Assembly (NCBI GenBank): GCA_001302245.1
Contig: LGYU01000009.1
Coordinates: forward strand, 310,001 to 374,000
Source: Chitinophagaceae bacterium PMP191F
GTDB lineage: Bacteria > Bacteroidota > Bacteroidia > Chitinophagales > Chitinophagaceae
Length of the DNA: 64,000 nt
Reading direction: 5' to 3'
A program made the position numbers and the translations under genes. The number at the start of each line of letters is the position of its first letter. Positions within the stretch are counted from its first letter, which is position 1. Shown here one piece after another: positions 48,323 to 57,854 of the stretch. The notes under the pieces are model-generated. The model made no database searches. It was given only the letters and a program-made list of their open reading frames with translations, and was not told the DNA's origin.

Positions 48323-49975
48323 ATGGCCAAGTACATTTTTGTTACCGGTGGGGTAACGTCATCATTAGGAAAAGGAATTATTGCAGCATCGCTGGCGAAG
48401 TTGCTGCAGGCAAGAGGATTACGCGTTACCATCCAGAAATTTGATCCGTACATCAACGTAGACCCCGGTACATTGAATCCCTATGAGCATGGAGAATGTT
48501 ATGTAACGGAAGACGGTGCCGAAACCGATCTGGATCTTGGTCACTACGAACGTTTTCTCAACATCTTTACTTCTCAGGCCAATAACGTTACAACCGGTCG
48601 TATTTACCAGACAGTAATTAACAAAGAAAGGGAAGGGGCTTATCTCGGTAAAACCGTACAGGTAGTACCGCATATCACCGACGAAATTAAACGCCGCATG
48701 CTGCTGCTTGGACAGCAGAACGAGTATGATATCATCATTACTGAGCTGGGTGGAACTGTAGGTGATATTGAAAGCCTGCCTTTCATAGAGGCATTGCGCC
48801 AGTTGCAGTGGGAATTGCCGGAAGAAGATACCGTAGTATTACATCTTACACTGATCCCTTATCTCAAGGCTGCAAAAGAATTAAAAACAAAACCCACGCA
48901 ACACAGTGTGCGGATGATGAGCCAGGAAGGCGTTCACCCGGATATTATTGTGTGCAGAACTGAAAGACCTTTATCGCAGGAACTGCGCCGCAAAATTGCA
49001 TTGTTCTGTAATGTAAAGCAGGATGCAGTAATTGAAGCAGCCGATGCACCTACCATTTACGAAGTGCCTTTGCTGATGATGCGCGAGAAACTGGATGTTA
49101 CCTGTCTTAAAAAATTAAATCTTCCTTATCAGCAGGAGCCCACGCTTACCCGCTGGAAAGAATTTATCGACAAATTGAAATATCCCAAAAGCCAGGTTAC
49201 CATTGGGCTTATTGGTAAATATATTGAGCTGCAGGATGCTTACAAATCCATCCTGGAAGCTTTTGTACATGCAGGCGCTATCAACGAATGCAAAGTGCAG
49301 GTAGTGAATGTACACAGTGAATTTATTACCGATGAAAATGTATCTGAAAAACTTGGTAGTCTCGACGCGTTGTTGGTAGCACCGGGTTTCGGACACAGGG
49401 GAGTGGAAGGAAAAGTGATCGCTGTCAAATATGCGCGTGAGAATAAATTACCATTCTTTGGTATTTGCCTGGGTATGCAGATGTCTGTTATTGAATACGC
49501 ACGCAATGTGCTGAACCTGAAAGATGCGCATTCCACAGAAATGAACAAACAAACACCCGATCCTGTCATAGACCTGATGGAAGATCAGAAAAATATTACA
49601 GCCAAAGGCGGTACCATGCGTTTGGGAGCATATTCCTGTAAGCTGCAGGAAGGAACCCTGGCTAGCCGTGTATATGATGGTAAAGAGATCATCAGCGAAC
49701 GTCACCGTCATCGCTGGGAATTCAACAACCGCTACCTGGAAGCATTTGAAAAAGCCGGTATGATCGCCAGCGGAAAAAACCCTGAAAGCGGACTGGTGGA
49801 AGTAGTGGAATTACCTGCTCATCCCTTCTTTATAGGTGTGCAATATCACCCCGAACTGAAAAGCACGGTAGAAAATCCGCATCCGCTGTTTGTTGGTTTT
49901 GTAAAAGCAGCTAAAGAATACGCAGAAAAGAAAAGTTCTGTAAAGAACCCGCTGTTGCAAAGCGAAATGATTTAA
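48323..49975 (+). CDS. pyrG: CTP synthase
   Basis: Aminates UTP to CTP using glutamine and ATP. 550 residues, usual length. N-terminal synthetase domain begins KYIFVTGGVTSSLGKGI (P-loop), with KFDPYINVDPGTLNPYEHGE and ITELGGTVGDIESLPFIEA. The C-terminal class I amidotransferase domain has the nucleophile Cys in FFGICLGMQMSVIEYA and the catalytic His-x-Glu in VQYHPELKST. Neighbour of yidC, an arrangement common in Bacteroidota; a strong terminator separates them. Confidence 0.98.
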   Translation: MAKYIFVTGGVTSSLGKGIIAASLAKLLQARGLRVTIQKFDPYINVDPGTLNPYEHGECYVTEDGAETDLDLGHYERFLNIFTSQANNVTTGRIYQTVINKEREGAYLGKTVQVVPHITDEIKRRMLLLGQQNEYDIIITELGGTVGDIESLPFIEALRQLQWELPEEDTVVLHLTLIPYLKAAKELKTKPTQHSVRMMSQEGVHPDIIVCRTERPLSQELRRKIALFCNVKQDAVIEAADAPTIYEVPLLMMREKLDVTCLKKLNLPYQQEPTLTRWKEFIDKLKYPKSQVTIGLIGKYIELQDAYKSILEAFVHAGAINECKVQVVNVHSEFITDENVSEKLGSLDALLVAPGFGHRGVEGKVIAVKYARENKLPFFGICLGMQMSVIEYARNVLNLKDAHSTEMNKQTPDPVIDLMEDQKNITAKGGTMRLGAYSCKLQEGTLASRVYDGKEIISERHRHRWEFNNRYLEAFEKAGMIASGKNPESGLVEVVELPAHPFFIGVQYHPELKSTVENPHPLFVGFVKAAKEYAEKKSSVKNPLLQSEMI

Positions 49976-50001
49976 AGAGCTGAACAGTTATAAAAGACAG
50001 T

Positions 50002-50043
50002 AAAAGAGTCATATAGGTCGGCAGACCGGTATGGCTCTTTTCT
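50002..50043 (+). terminator. Terminator of pyrG
   Basis: 12-bp outer stem AAAAGAGTCATA / TATGGCTCTTTT with one G-U pair, and an inner GGTC/GACC stem; ends in TTTT. Confidence 0.88.
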
Positions 50044-50224
50044 ATTTAACTGATATTTAATGTTTTGATCTGTGCTTTTTTACTGTCTTTGTCGACAAAT
50101 ATAAGGTCAGCTACCGGCAGGCAATTTATAAGAAATGATACAAACCCTTGATTATCTGCAACTCCTATGTGCTGTAAATGAGTTATTTGACCTGTTTTGT
50201 ATCCCTTCCGACTAATTTGCCCCG

Positions 50225-50258
50225 TTTGACAGATTTGACCAGTTTCCGATTATCTTTG
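50225..50258 (+). promoter_or_regulatory. Promoter of yidC
   Basis: TTTG (50225-50228), 22-base spacer, TATCTTTG (50251-50258), an exact TAnnTTTG box. Start near 50264, about 20 bases before the ATG. Confidence 0.7.
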
Positions 50259-50284
50259 CACCTCTTCAAAAAAATGTTGATTAC

Positions 50285-52108
50285 ATGAAAATGGACCGCA
50301 ATACGGTGATAGGCTTTGTGTTACTAGCCGGTTTATTATTTGTTTACCTGTACACTTCTACCAAAAGCAGTCATGAACTGCAGGCTCAGCGTCAGCGCCA
50401 GGAAGATTCCATAGCGCGCGTAAAATTTGTGCAGGATTCTGTTCTGCGTTTGCACGATACAACCAGCAACGTGGTAGTAGCAGACAGCGGCTTTCGCCAG
50501 GTAGTAGCAGAAACACCATTGGTGGTTGAAAACGATGTGCTGAAGATCACTTTCAGCAACAAAGGCGGTCAACCCAAAAGCGTTGAATTGAAAAAATACA
50601 AATCAGGCAAAGACAGCCAGCAGGTAGTGCTGGGTGGTACTGCTTTCGATAAATTCGCTTACAGGATCAATACTGGCAACAACCAGGCTGCTGATATTAC
50701 AGAGCTGTTCTTTCAGCCCGGTACTGTAACAAAAAATGCGGATGGCAGCCAGTTAGTATCTTTTCAGCTTACAGCCAACGGGCAGTCTATTACTCACCAG
50801 TTTGTGGTTCGTAAAGAAGATTATATGATCGACTGGAATGTACAGTTCAACGGTGCAGATCAGTTGCTGGAAAAACAGTCATTCAACCTGGTATGGCAAT
50901 CGCAGCCTATGCAGCACGAAGCTGATGCAGCTTACGAAAAACAGCAGACCACTATAGATTACATAGAAGATGGCAGTTTTGATTACATGATGTCAAAAAC
51001 TGAGCGCAAACTGGAAAAACAGGTACAGTGGGTAAGTGTGGCGCAACAGTTCTTCAACACTACACTGGTAGCTAAAAACGGTTTTACATCCGGTGATATT
51101 AAAGTGGTGCGTAAATCGAATGAAGATACCTCTTCTGGCATTATTGCCAATGTAACCACCACGCTGCAGGCGCAGTTGCCGGTAGGTAAAATTGCATCCA
51201 TGCCGTTGCAGTTGTACTATGGTCCCAACGATTACAAAGTATTAAAACACCAGGCTGCACAGATGGACAAGATCGTGAACCTGGGTCGCGATATGTATGC
51301 TTTTGTACGCCCCATCAACAAATACATTGTGATGCCGGTGTTTGACTTCTTCAAAAGTTTTGTAGGCAGCTTTGGTCTGGTGATTGCATTACTGACCTTG
51401 TTCATCCGTTTGCTTACTTCTCCGCTGGTATATACCAGCTACCTGAGTGGTGCAAAAATGAAAGCACTGCGTCCGGAGATCGATAAACTGAAAGAAAAAT
51501 ATAACAATGATCAGCAACAGGTAGGCGTAGAGCAGATGAAACTGTTCCGTGAAGCTGGTGTAAACCCGTTGGGTGGATGTATACCGGCATTGTTGCAGAT
51601 CCCTATCTTCTTTGCGTTGTATAGTTTCTTTAATTCGAATATCTCGTTGCGTGGTGAAGAGTTTCTGTGGGCACATAACCTGGCGTCTTACGATGTGTTG
51701 TTCCATTTCCCGTTCAATGTATGGGGATTGGGCAATCACCTCAGTTTGTTTACGCTGACTGCTGTGATCACCAGCTTCCTGATCTCATTGTACAACATGA
51801 ACATGACACCTGATCAGAACAACCCGGCATTGAAATACATGCCGTACATTTTCCCGTTCATCCTGCTGTTCGTGTTCAATCGTTTGCCCGCGGCACTTAC
51901 ATGGTATTACACTGTATCGAATCTGATTACGCTGATACTGCAGTTCATTATCCAGAACTATATTATTGATCACGATAAGATCCTGGCTAAGATACAGGAG
52001 AACCGCAGCAAGCCTAAGTCAAAATCCAAATGGCAGGAGCGACTGGAACAGATGCAGGAAACACAACGTCAGGCGCAACAGCAACAGGCTAAAGGTGGAC
52101 GTAAATAA
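50285..52108 (+). CDS. yidC: Membrane protein insertase YidC
   Basis: Inserts proteins into the inner membrane. 607 residues. N-terminal transmembrane helix (TVIGFVLLAGLLFVYLYTST), a long periplasmic beta-supersandwich domain (about 70-340), then the 60KD_IMP core with RLLTSPLVYTSYLSGAKMKA, EAGVNPLGGCIPALLQIPIF and four more helices, and a basic Gln-rich C-terminal tail that probably contacts the ribosome. The first ATG (50285) and the next Met two codons on are both possible. Confidence 0.97.
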   Translation: MKMDRNTVIGFVLLAGLLFVYLYTSTKSSHELQAQRQRQEDSIARVKFVQDSVLRLHDTTSNVVVADSGFRQVVAETPLVVENDVLKITFSNKGGQPKSVELKKYKSGKDSQQVVLGGTAFDKFAYRINTGNNQAADITELFFQPGTVTKNADGSQLVSFQLTANGQSITHQFVVRKEDYMIDWNVQFNGADQLLEKQSFNLVWQSQPMQHEADAAYEKQQTTIDYIEDGSFDYMMSKTERKLEKQVQWVSVAQQFFNTTLVAKNGFTSGDIKVVRKSNEDTSSGIIANVTTTLQAQLPVGKIASMPLQLYYGPNDYKVLKHQAAQMDKIVNLGRDMYAFVRPINKYIVMPVFDFFKSFVGSFGLVIALLTLFIRLLTSPLVYTSYLSGAKMKALRPEIDKLKEKYNNDQQQVGVEQMKLFREAGVNPLGGCIPALLQIPIFFALYSFFNSNISLRGEEFLWAHNLASYDVLFHFPFNVWGLGNHLSLFTLTAVITSFLISLYNMNMTPDQNNPALKYMPYIFPFILLFVFNRLPAALTWYYTVSNLITLILQFIIQNYIIDHDKILAKIQENRSKPKSKSKWQERLEQMQETQRQAQQQQAKGGRK

Positions 52109-52167
52109 TCTGTGTTCAGTAGCTTGTTTCAGGCATAGGTTCAATAAATATTAACATATTTCGTTAA

Positions 52168-52204
52168 AAAGACCTGTCAGTTTAGTGAAAATTGACAGGT
52201 CTTT
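52168..52204 (+). terminator. Terminator of yidC
   Basis: Perfect 12-bp stem AAAGACCTGTCA / TGACAGGTCTTT (52168-52179 with 52193-52204), 13-base loop; the T-run is short. Confidence 0.82.
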
Positions 52205-52352
52205 CCTATTTTAAGCAACTGTTTGCAAAAGGGCTGCATCTTGAAAGCAGGAAATAGCAATGAAGTATCAGGAATTGCGTGACCACGAAATGAGCGTATG
52301 AAGTTCCGCGAAGTCTTCAGAATGCCTTAATAAGCGATCAAACCAACCAATA

Positions 52353-53012
52353 ATGATGAAACGTTTTACCCTTTTATTTATTTGCTGTATTACAACGTGT
52401 TTGCTGGCCTCGGCGCAGCGAAAAGTGTCGGAACTGACACTGGTGTATGATGCATCAGTATCATCCGGAAACACGGAGCCTAAAATGGCAGATGCCTTTG
52501 ATGGTGCTACTACCACTGTGTATCTGAAAGGCAATATGAGTCGTTCTGAAATGGTAAGCGCATTGTTTTCATCTACTACTATCCACGATTCAAAAACAGG
52601 CGCCGCAGTAGTATTGCGTGAAGTAAGCGGACAGAAACTGCTGATCCGTTTAACTGCTGAAAACTGGGCTGAAAAAAATAAGCGTTACAGCGGTATTACA
52701 TTTACCAATACCAGCGATACCAAAACCATTGCCGGTTATAAGTGTGTAAAAGCAGAAGCAAAGCTGACAGACGGCACTTCGTTCACCGTATATTATACTA
52801 CCGATATCATTCCTGAAAATAAGGATTACGACTACCAGTTCAGGAACCTGAACGGCTTACCGCTGGAGTATGAACTGGTGCAGGGAAAACTCACCATTAA
52901 ATACACAGTATCCAAAATAAACCTGAACCCGGTTCCGGCTTCTAAGTTCGACATCCCCAAATCGGGGTACAGGGAACTTACCTACGAAGAGAGCAAAAAG
53001 ATCACCAATTAA
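52353..53012 (+). CDS. Secreted GLPGLI-like protein
   Basis: 219 residues. Signal peptide MMKRFTLLFICCITTCLLAS cleaved near SAQ. Body follows the GLPGLI/DUF4412 plan: ELTLVYDASVSSG, VYLKGNMSRSEM, TFTNTSDTKTIAGYKCVKAE, KLTDGTSFTVYYTTDIIPEN, NLNGLPLEYEL, KYTVSKINLNPVPASKFDIP. It resembles the product at 6179-6841. Probably an envelope protein; function unknown. Monocistronic. Confidence 0.75.
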   Translation: MMKRFTLLFICCITTCLLASAQRKVSELTLVYDASVSSGNTEPKMADAFDGATTTVYLKGNMSRSEMVSALFSSTTIHDSKTGAAVVLREVSGQKLLIRLTAENWAEKNKRYSGITFTNTSDTKTIAGYKCVKAEAKLTDGTSFTVYYTTDIIPENKDYDYQFRNLNGLPLEYELVQGKLTIKYTVSKINLNPVPASKFDIPKSGYRELTYEESKKITN

Positions 53013-53197
53013 GATTAGGCGACTTTGAGTATGGAGTATCTTATAATTTGCCTGGATACAGATTTTGTATGTAAATGCCTCATAATGGATTAACACTTCC
53101 CGCTAGGGGAAAGAATATGCAATGATGGGGAAATAATTCCATATAATGAAACTCCGGGAATTGAACATCCCCCAATTTCTGGATCCAGTCTTAGGTT

Positions 53198-53560
53198 TTA
53201 TCTGTGCAGATTGATCTTTAAATCCAGCAGATTCAGGTTGGATTTGAAAGTGGTCGGCTTGAAAGAGGAAGCCGGGGTAACGTTCATTTTAATCTGCTGC
53301 GGCAAAATATACACCGTATTACCATGCTGATAAGTAACCAGCGTGTTATACGTTACGAGGTTGTTTTTACGCTCGCTGCTCAACAGATTACTACCCATGT
53401 ATGAAGGACCTGATTTCAGGGTGAAACCATTGGTCGTTCTGATAGGGGCAAATTCCGGTTTCAGGGGCTCAGACTTCCTCTTATCACCACCTCCGCTACT
53501 GGCTGCCGCAAAGGCAACCGCCCCAATCATCGCACAACAGATGATTGATTTTTTAAGCAT
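53198..53560 (-). CDS. Small secreted protein of unknown function
   Basis: 120 residues from the ATG at 53560, beginning with a signal peptide (MLKKSIICCAMIGAVAFAAA). The ATG at 53593 would sit almost on the predicted transcription start, so the inner one is preferred. The mature part is basic and has GSNLLSSERKNNLVTYNTLV and NTVYILPQQIKMNV, suggesting a small beta-rich domain. No family recognised. Confidence 0.65.
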   Translation of the reverse strand: MLKKSIICCAMIGAVAFAAASSGGGDKRKSEPLKPEFAPIRTTNGFTLKSGPSYMGSNLLSSERKNNLVTYNTLVTYQHGNTVYILPQQIKMNVTPASSFKPTTFKSNLNLLDLKINLHR

Positions 53561-53601
53561 GTGGTTAAATTTTAGAGTAAAAGTCTTTTGCATAATTTGG
53601 A

Positions 53602-53609
53602 CAAAAATA
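53602..53609 (-). promoter_or_regulatory. Promoter -7 element of the small secreted protein gene
   Basis: Minus-strand TATTTTTG fits TAnnTTTG exactly; start near 53596, giving a leader of about 35 bases before the ATG at 53560. No -33 match. Confidence 0.5.
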
Positions 53610-53851
53610 TCGAAAAAAATTTGGAATTCTTTAACCCTGTCGGAAAAAGTTTAATACTCCTTTAACGATTAAAGATGCAGTAATGTTACAGATTCCACAA
53701 AAAAAGTAACGATTTTCTTTGAAGAATCCGCGTGCAAATCTAATTAATTGATAGTCAGGAAATGCCAGCCGACTTATGCACACATGTCAATAATAAAAAA
53801 TTGGTGGCGCCCCTTTAAAATACTACTTTAGAATAACCACAATTTGAGCGC

Positions 53852-55276
53852 ATGAGAGATAATCCATTCCCACAGGACAAAGACGAGATCAAAAAGTTGG
53901 TAAAACAGTTCCAGAACTTAAAAGCGGGTCGCGGCAATTCCTTCCTGGATGAAGATGCATTTGAAAAGATCATAGACCATTTTGATGATGAAGAAGACCT
54001 TCCGCAGGCATTGGAAGCGGCGGAAATGGGTATTGAGCAGTATCCTTACTCGGCTATGCTGCTGATTAAAAAGGCCGATCTGCTGATTGCTACACGCCGT
54101 TATTATGAAGCCCTCGACATACTGAGCCATGCCGAGTTGCTGGACAGTAATGATATCAATCTCTATATTCTGAAAACAGATGCTTACCTGGCACTGGACC
54201 AGCAGGAGAAAGCGGTACAGTTACTGGAAAGCGCACTGGCTATGTTTGAAGGGCAGGAGCGTATAGAACTGCTGTTTGAACTGGCAGACGTATACGATGA
54301 TTATGAAGAGTTTGACAAGATATTTGACTGCCTGCGACTGATATTGGAACAAGAGCCTGATAATGAAGAGGCATTGTACAAAATATGTTTCTGGACAGAT
54401 TTTACAGGTCGCAATGAAGAAAGTATCAGACTGCATCAGCAGATCATAGACGAATGTCCGTATTGTGAGCTGGCCTGGTTCAACCTGGCAGCCGCTTACC
54501 AGGGACTGAAGTTGTATGAGAAAGCGATTGATGCCTACAAATATGCGGTAGTCATTGATGAGAAGTTTGACTTTGCTTACCGCAATATGGGTGATGCCTA
54601 TATTCGTTTGCGTAAGTACAAAGATGCTATTGAAGTGCTGGAAAAAGTACTGGAGCTGACAAGACCTGAAGATGTGATCTATGAAGCGATTGGGCATTGC
54701 TACGATAAAATGAAGAACTATGCACAGGCACGTTTCTATTATCGTAAAGCATCGCACCTGAGCCAGGAAGACAGCAAACTGTATTACAAAATAGCCTGCA
54801 CCTATATCAACGAACAGCAATGGGTGATGGCTATCAAACAGCTTGAAACCGCTATGCAGTTACACCGCATGCAGCCTGAATACAACCTGGCAATGGGTGA
54901 GTGTAAAATGCAGTTGGGTGAATACAGGGAAGCAATTCAGTATTTCTCAAATGTAGTACGTCAGCGGCCACGCAATGTGTCCAGCTGGCAGGCGCTGATC
55001 CGTTGCCTGTATCATGGTGAATTTTATGAGGAAGCACTGGAGCAGGTAAAAGCAGCTATTGATATTACCGATAAAAAGCCGGTATTTATCTTTTACATGA
55101 GCGCTATTTATTTTGCATTGGGCAAAACCAAAGAAGCCATGCTGCAACTGGAAATAGCCATGAATAAAGCACCCAGGCTGTTGAAGAAGCTGGTGGAACT
55201 GAACCCGGCATTGCTTCGGTTGCAACAGGTAAGTGATCTTGTGGCACGTTATAAACGTAACAAGTCCGGTAAATAA
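53852..55276 (+). CDS. Tetratricopeptide-repeat protein
   Basis: 474 residues, cytoplasmic, made of about ten to twelve TPR-like helix pairs from residue 50 to 455, e.g. AWFNLAAAYQGLKLYEKAID, FAYRNMGDAYIRLRKYKDAI and YNLAMGECKMQLGEYREAIQ. The acidic N-terminus begins RDNPFPQDKDEIKKLVKQFQ. No signal peptide or enzyme domain. A scaffold or adaptor; the pairing with the sulfolactate synthase-like and aroE genes downstream is only positional (373-base gap). Confidence 0.9.
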   Translation: MRDNPFPQDKDEIKKLVKQFQNLKAGRGNSFLDEDAFEKIIDHFDDEEDLPQALEAAEMGIEQYPYSAMLLIKKADLLIATRRYYEALDILSHAELLDSNDINLYILKTDAYLALDQQEKAVQLLESALAMFEGQERIELLFELADVYDDYEEFDKIFDCLRLILEQEPDNEEALYKICFWTDFTGRNEESIRLHQQIIDECPYCELAWFNLAAAYQGLKLYEKAIDAYKYAVVIDEKFDFAYRNMGDAYIRLRKYKDAIEVLEKVLELTRPEDVIYEAIGHCYDKMKNYAQARFYYRKASHLSQEDSKLYYKIACTYINEQQWVMAIKQLETAMQLHRMQPEYNLAMGECKMQLGEYREAIQYFSNVVRQRPRNVSSWQALIRCLYHGEFYEEALEQVKAAIDITDKKPVFIFYMSAIYFALGKTKEAMLQLEIAMNKAPRLLKKLVELNPALLRLQQVSDLVARYKRNKSGK

Positions 55277-55307
55277 CAAAGATATCTAAGTGTTTTTTTG
55301 AATATAT

Positions 55308-55347
55308 CAGCCGCAGGTATGGCATTGCAAATATTGTTCTGCGGCTG
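55308..55347. other. Inverted repeat after the TPR gene
   Basis: Perfect 9-bp stem CAGCCGCAG / CTGCGGCTG with a 22-base loop and no T-run. Lies between the TPR gene and a minus-strand small ORF; perhaps a processing or termination element for either. Confidence 0.5.
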
Positions 55348-55366
55348 TTCCTTGCAACAGGAGGTT

Positions 55367-55519
55367 TTAATTTAAGAATGTTTTAATACGTGCAATAACA
55401 GCGCCTGTTGCCAGTGTTCCATCTACTCCGTTAATGCCGGTTTCATCGTTTTTGTCAGATCTGATGCATGATTGGCAGTCTTTTGACAGGCTGTTGCAGA
55501 TATTGTTATGCCCGGCCAT
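55367..55519 (-). CDS. Possible 50-residue Cys-containing peptide
   Basis: MAGHNNICNSLSKDCQSCIR is followed by a polar stretch with DETGINGVDG and a hydrophobic end ATGAVIARIKTFLN. Three cysteines at 8, 15 and 18 (C-x6-C-x2-C) are grouped near the start. The frame has host-like codon use, but I see no promoter of the usual type and no homologous family. It could be a small secreted or modified peptide, or a chance ORF in a 373-base gap. Confidence 0.3.
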   Translation of the reverse strand: MAGHNNICNSLSKDCQSCIRSDKNDETGINGVDGTLATGAVIARIKTFLN

Positions 55520-55607
55520 AAACGCATGTTTTATTTATTTTTATCGCCGGAAGCAATGTATGGGTATATAGCGGTCGATTGTTCTTACTGCTATAAAAAT
55601 TGTTCCC

Positions 55608-55615
55608 TATTTTTG
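55608..55615 (+). promoter_or_regulatory. Promoter -7 element of the sulfolactate synthase-like gene
   Basis: TATTTTTG followed by CGCC matches TAnnTTTG exactly, 34 bases before the ATG pair at 55650. The nearest TTG upstream is 26 bases away, longer than usual. Confidence 0.5.
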
Positions 55616-55649
55616 CGCCGGTTTAAAAATTATTGTACAAATAATCCAG

Positions 55650-56426
55650 ATGATGAACTTCAACCTCAGCCAGATTCCTGAACGAATTCAGCGCCCCCGC
55701 AGCAATGGTATTACAATGGTGATGGACAAGGGACTCAGTTTTGCAGAAGCTCAGAACTTCTTAAGCGTATCGGAACCACATGTTGACATTGTAAAGCTGG
55801 GTTTTGGAACTTCATTTGTAACTCCCAATCTCCGCAAGAAGATCGAATTATACCAGCAACACAATATTCCTGTTTACTTTGGCGGTACACTGTTTGAAGC
55901 CTTCCTGATCCGCAACCAGTTTGAAGATTATATCAGTGTATGTAAAGACTATGGCATTACCTACATGGAAGTAAGCGACGGCTCTATCACTATTCCTCAC
56001 ACTGAAAAATGTGGTTATATTGAAAAGCTGACCAAGTACGGTACTGTACTGAGTGAAGTGGGTAGTAAAGATGCCGCTCATATTATTCCTCCCTACAAAT
56101 GGATTGAACTGATGCGTGCAGAACTGGAGGCAGGTTCCACATATGTTATTGCAGAGGCCCGCGAAGCAGGTAACGTGGGTATTTACCGCGGTTCAGGTGA
56201 AGTGCGCGAAGGACTGGTACAAGAGATACTGACACAGATACCCGGTGAAAAAATATTGTGGGAAGCGCCGCAGAAAGCGCAACAGTTATACTTTATTGAA
56301 CTGCTGGGCTGCAATGTAAACCTGGGCAATATTGCACCTACCGAAGTTATTCCCCTGGAAGCCATGCGTATTGGTTTACGTGGTGATACATTCAATTTAT
56401 TTCTTGACAAAGTTGTAACTCCATGA
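55650..56426 (+). CDS. Phosphosulfolactate synthase-like protein
   Basis: 258 residues, TIM-barrel of the ComA family, which in methanogens adds sulfite to phosphoenolpyruvate to give phosphosulfolactate. Motifs: GITMVMDKGLSFAEAQ, VDIVKLGFGTSFVTPN, VYFGGTLFEAFLIRNQ, YMEVSDGSITIPHTEK, VIAEAREAGNVGIYRGSGEV, IPLEAMRIGLRGDT. It may start at the first or second Met. It overlaps aroE by 4 bases (ATGA), so they are co-translated. In Bacteroidota, sulfonolipids are plausible end products, but this is inference; no coenzyme M pathway is expected here. Confidence 0.85.
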   Translation: MMNFNLSQIPERIQRPRSNGITMVMDKGLSFAEAQNFLSVSEPHVDIVKLGFGTSFVTPNLRKKIELYQQHNIPVYFGGTLFEAFLIRNQFEDYISVCKDYGITYMEVSDGSITIPHTEKCGYIEKLTKYGTVLSEVGSKDAAHIIPPYKWIELMRAELEAGSTYVIAEAREAGNVGIYRGSGEVREGLVQEILTQIPGEKILWEAPQKAQQLYFIELLGCNVNLGNIAPTEVIPLEAMRIGLRGDTFNLFLDKVVTP

Positions 56427-57178
56427 GGCGTTTCGGCCTGCTAGGCTACCCGCTGAGCCATTCTTTTTCCAAAGGTTATTTTACGGATAAGTTTGTCCGT
56501 GAGCAGATACCCGGATGTGTATATGAAAATTACCCGATCCCGGATATCAGTGAACTGACAGGGATATTGGAGCAGCATACAGATCTGGCCGGACTGAACG
56601 TTACAATTCCCTATAAAGAAAAGGTACTGCCGTTTCTGCATGTGCAGAGTGAAGCAGTGCAACAGGTAGGCGCCTGCAATTGTATTGATATCCGCAATGG
56701 GATACGGACCGGTTACAACACTGATGTTACGGGCTTTGAATTGTCTATGAGTCCCCTGTTGCAACCACATCATCGTAAGGCACTGGTGTTTGGTACGGGC
56801 GGTGCTGCCAAAGCGGTGTACTTTGTATTGCGTAAGTTAGGTATTGAATACCTGGAAGTATCAAGATCCCGCACAAAGAATGATGAAGAACAATCAGCAA
56901 CGCGTATTACGTATGCTGATGTAACATCCGAACTGCTGCAATCATATCATTTGCTGATCAATACTACGCCACTGGGTATGTATCCCAATGTAGATGATTG
57001 TCCTCCGCTTCCATATGAAGCACTTACTCCACAGCATTACCTGTTCGACCTGGTGTATAATCCTGTAGTGACCTTATTCCTGCGGAAAGGTGCCGAACAG
57101 GGCGCACAGGTAAAGAACGGTGCAGATATGCTGGTGATCCAGGCTGAAGAAAGCTGGCGGATCTGGAACAGAGACTAA
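56423..57178 (+). CDS. aroE: Shikimate dehydrogenase
   Basis: Reduces 3-dehydroshikimate to shikimate with NADPH in aromatic amino-acid synthesis. 251 residues. N-terminal substrate part: RRFGLLGYPLSHSFSKGYF, LAGLNVTIPYKEKVLPFL with the catalytic Lys, and RTGYNTDVTGFELS. NADP part: ALVFGTGGAAKAVYFVLRKL, LLINTTPLGMYPN, FDLVYNPVVTLFLRKGAEQG. Overlaps the upstream gene by 4 bases. Confidence 0.95.
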   Translation: MRRFGLLGYPLSHSFSKGYFTDKFVREQIPGCVYENYPIPDISELTGILEQHTDLAGLNVTIPYKEKVLPFLHVQSEAVQQVGACNCIDIRNGIRTGYNTDVTGFELSMSPLLQPHHRKALVFGTGGAAKAVYFVLRKLGIEYLEVSRSRTKNDEEQSATRITYADVTSELLQSYHLLINTTPLGMYPNVDDCPPLPYEALTPQHYLFDLVYNPVVTLFLRKGAEQGAQVKNGADMLVIQAEESWRIWNRD

Positions 57179-57265
57179 TGTGTGATGGATTGCTGATTTT
57201 GAGATTGCGGGATTTAATGATTTTAAACATCTTAACATTACTAAATCTCCCTATCAGAAATTGTT

Positions 57266-57697
57266 TTATGCCAGGAGTTTTTCTTTCACTTCATCGGGTA
57301 CAGCCGTTACTTTTTTCAGATCGTAATTGTAGCAGACCATCCCGGTTTTGGCAATTGCAACGATAACCGTTTTGCTATTGCTTTCTTTTTCCAGCTTGTA
57401 ATACAGGTCGAATGATATTTTAGAAAAATCACCCGCTGCCACGGATACTTTCACCTGGTCGCCGTAAAACAGTTCATTTTTATATTCAATGCCCACATCA
57501 CTCATAATTACACCGGCACCACCCAGATTCAGTTCACCATATCCATAATGTTGTAAAAATTGAACGCGTGCCTCATGGATCATAGAAAGTACGGTATCGT
57601 TACCTACATGTCCGCCATAGTTCAGGTCAGTAATACGAACAGGAATGGTAGTTGAAAATGTAAAGGAGGCGGGAAGTTCTATTTTGATACGGGCCAT
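57266..57697 (-). CDS. Hotdog-fold acyl-CoA thioesterase (4HBT family)
   Basis: 143 residues. Begins with a beta strand and the active-site loop DLNYGGHVGNDTVLSMIHEA, the D-x-N-x-x-GHV-x-N pattern of 4-hydroxybenzoyl-CoA thioesterase-type proteins (YbgC-like), then VQFLQHYGYGELNLGGAGVI and strands LFYGDQVKVSVAAGDFSKIS. It should hydrolyse an acyl-CoA; substrate unknown. Convergent with aroE. Confidence 0.88.
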   Translation of the reverse strand: MARIKIELPASFTFSTTIPVRITDLNYGGHVGNDTVLSMIHEARVQFLQHYGYGELNLGGAGVIMSDVGIEYKNELFYGDQVKVSVAAGDFSKISFDLYYKLEKESNSKTVIVAIAKTGMVCYNYDLKKVTAVPDEVKEKLLA

Positions 57698-57854
57698 AAA
57701 GGGCTGTGTAATTGGTTATTGCTGCAAGATAGGATTAAAGCGGCAATGGTATTCCGCATGCAAAAAATAACCAGTAGTAATAAATAATAACGAAACGCAT
57801 AAAGAAATCCCGATAGTAACTACCCGAAACCCGCAACTCACAAGCAGTAATGGC

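Larger units (their letters stand above)
49976..50284. other. Intergenic region pyrG-yidC
   Basis: 309 bases holding the pyrG terminator (50002-50041) and the yidC promoter (50225-50258). Nothing else seen. Confidence 0.7.
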
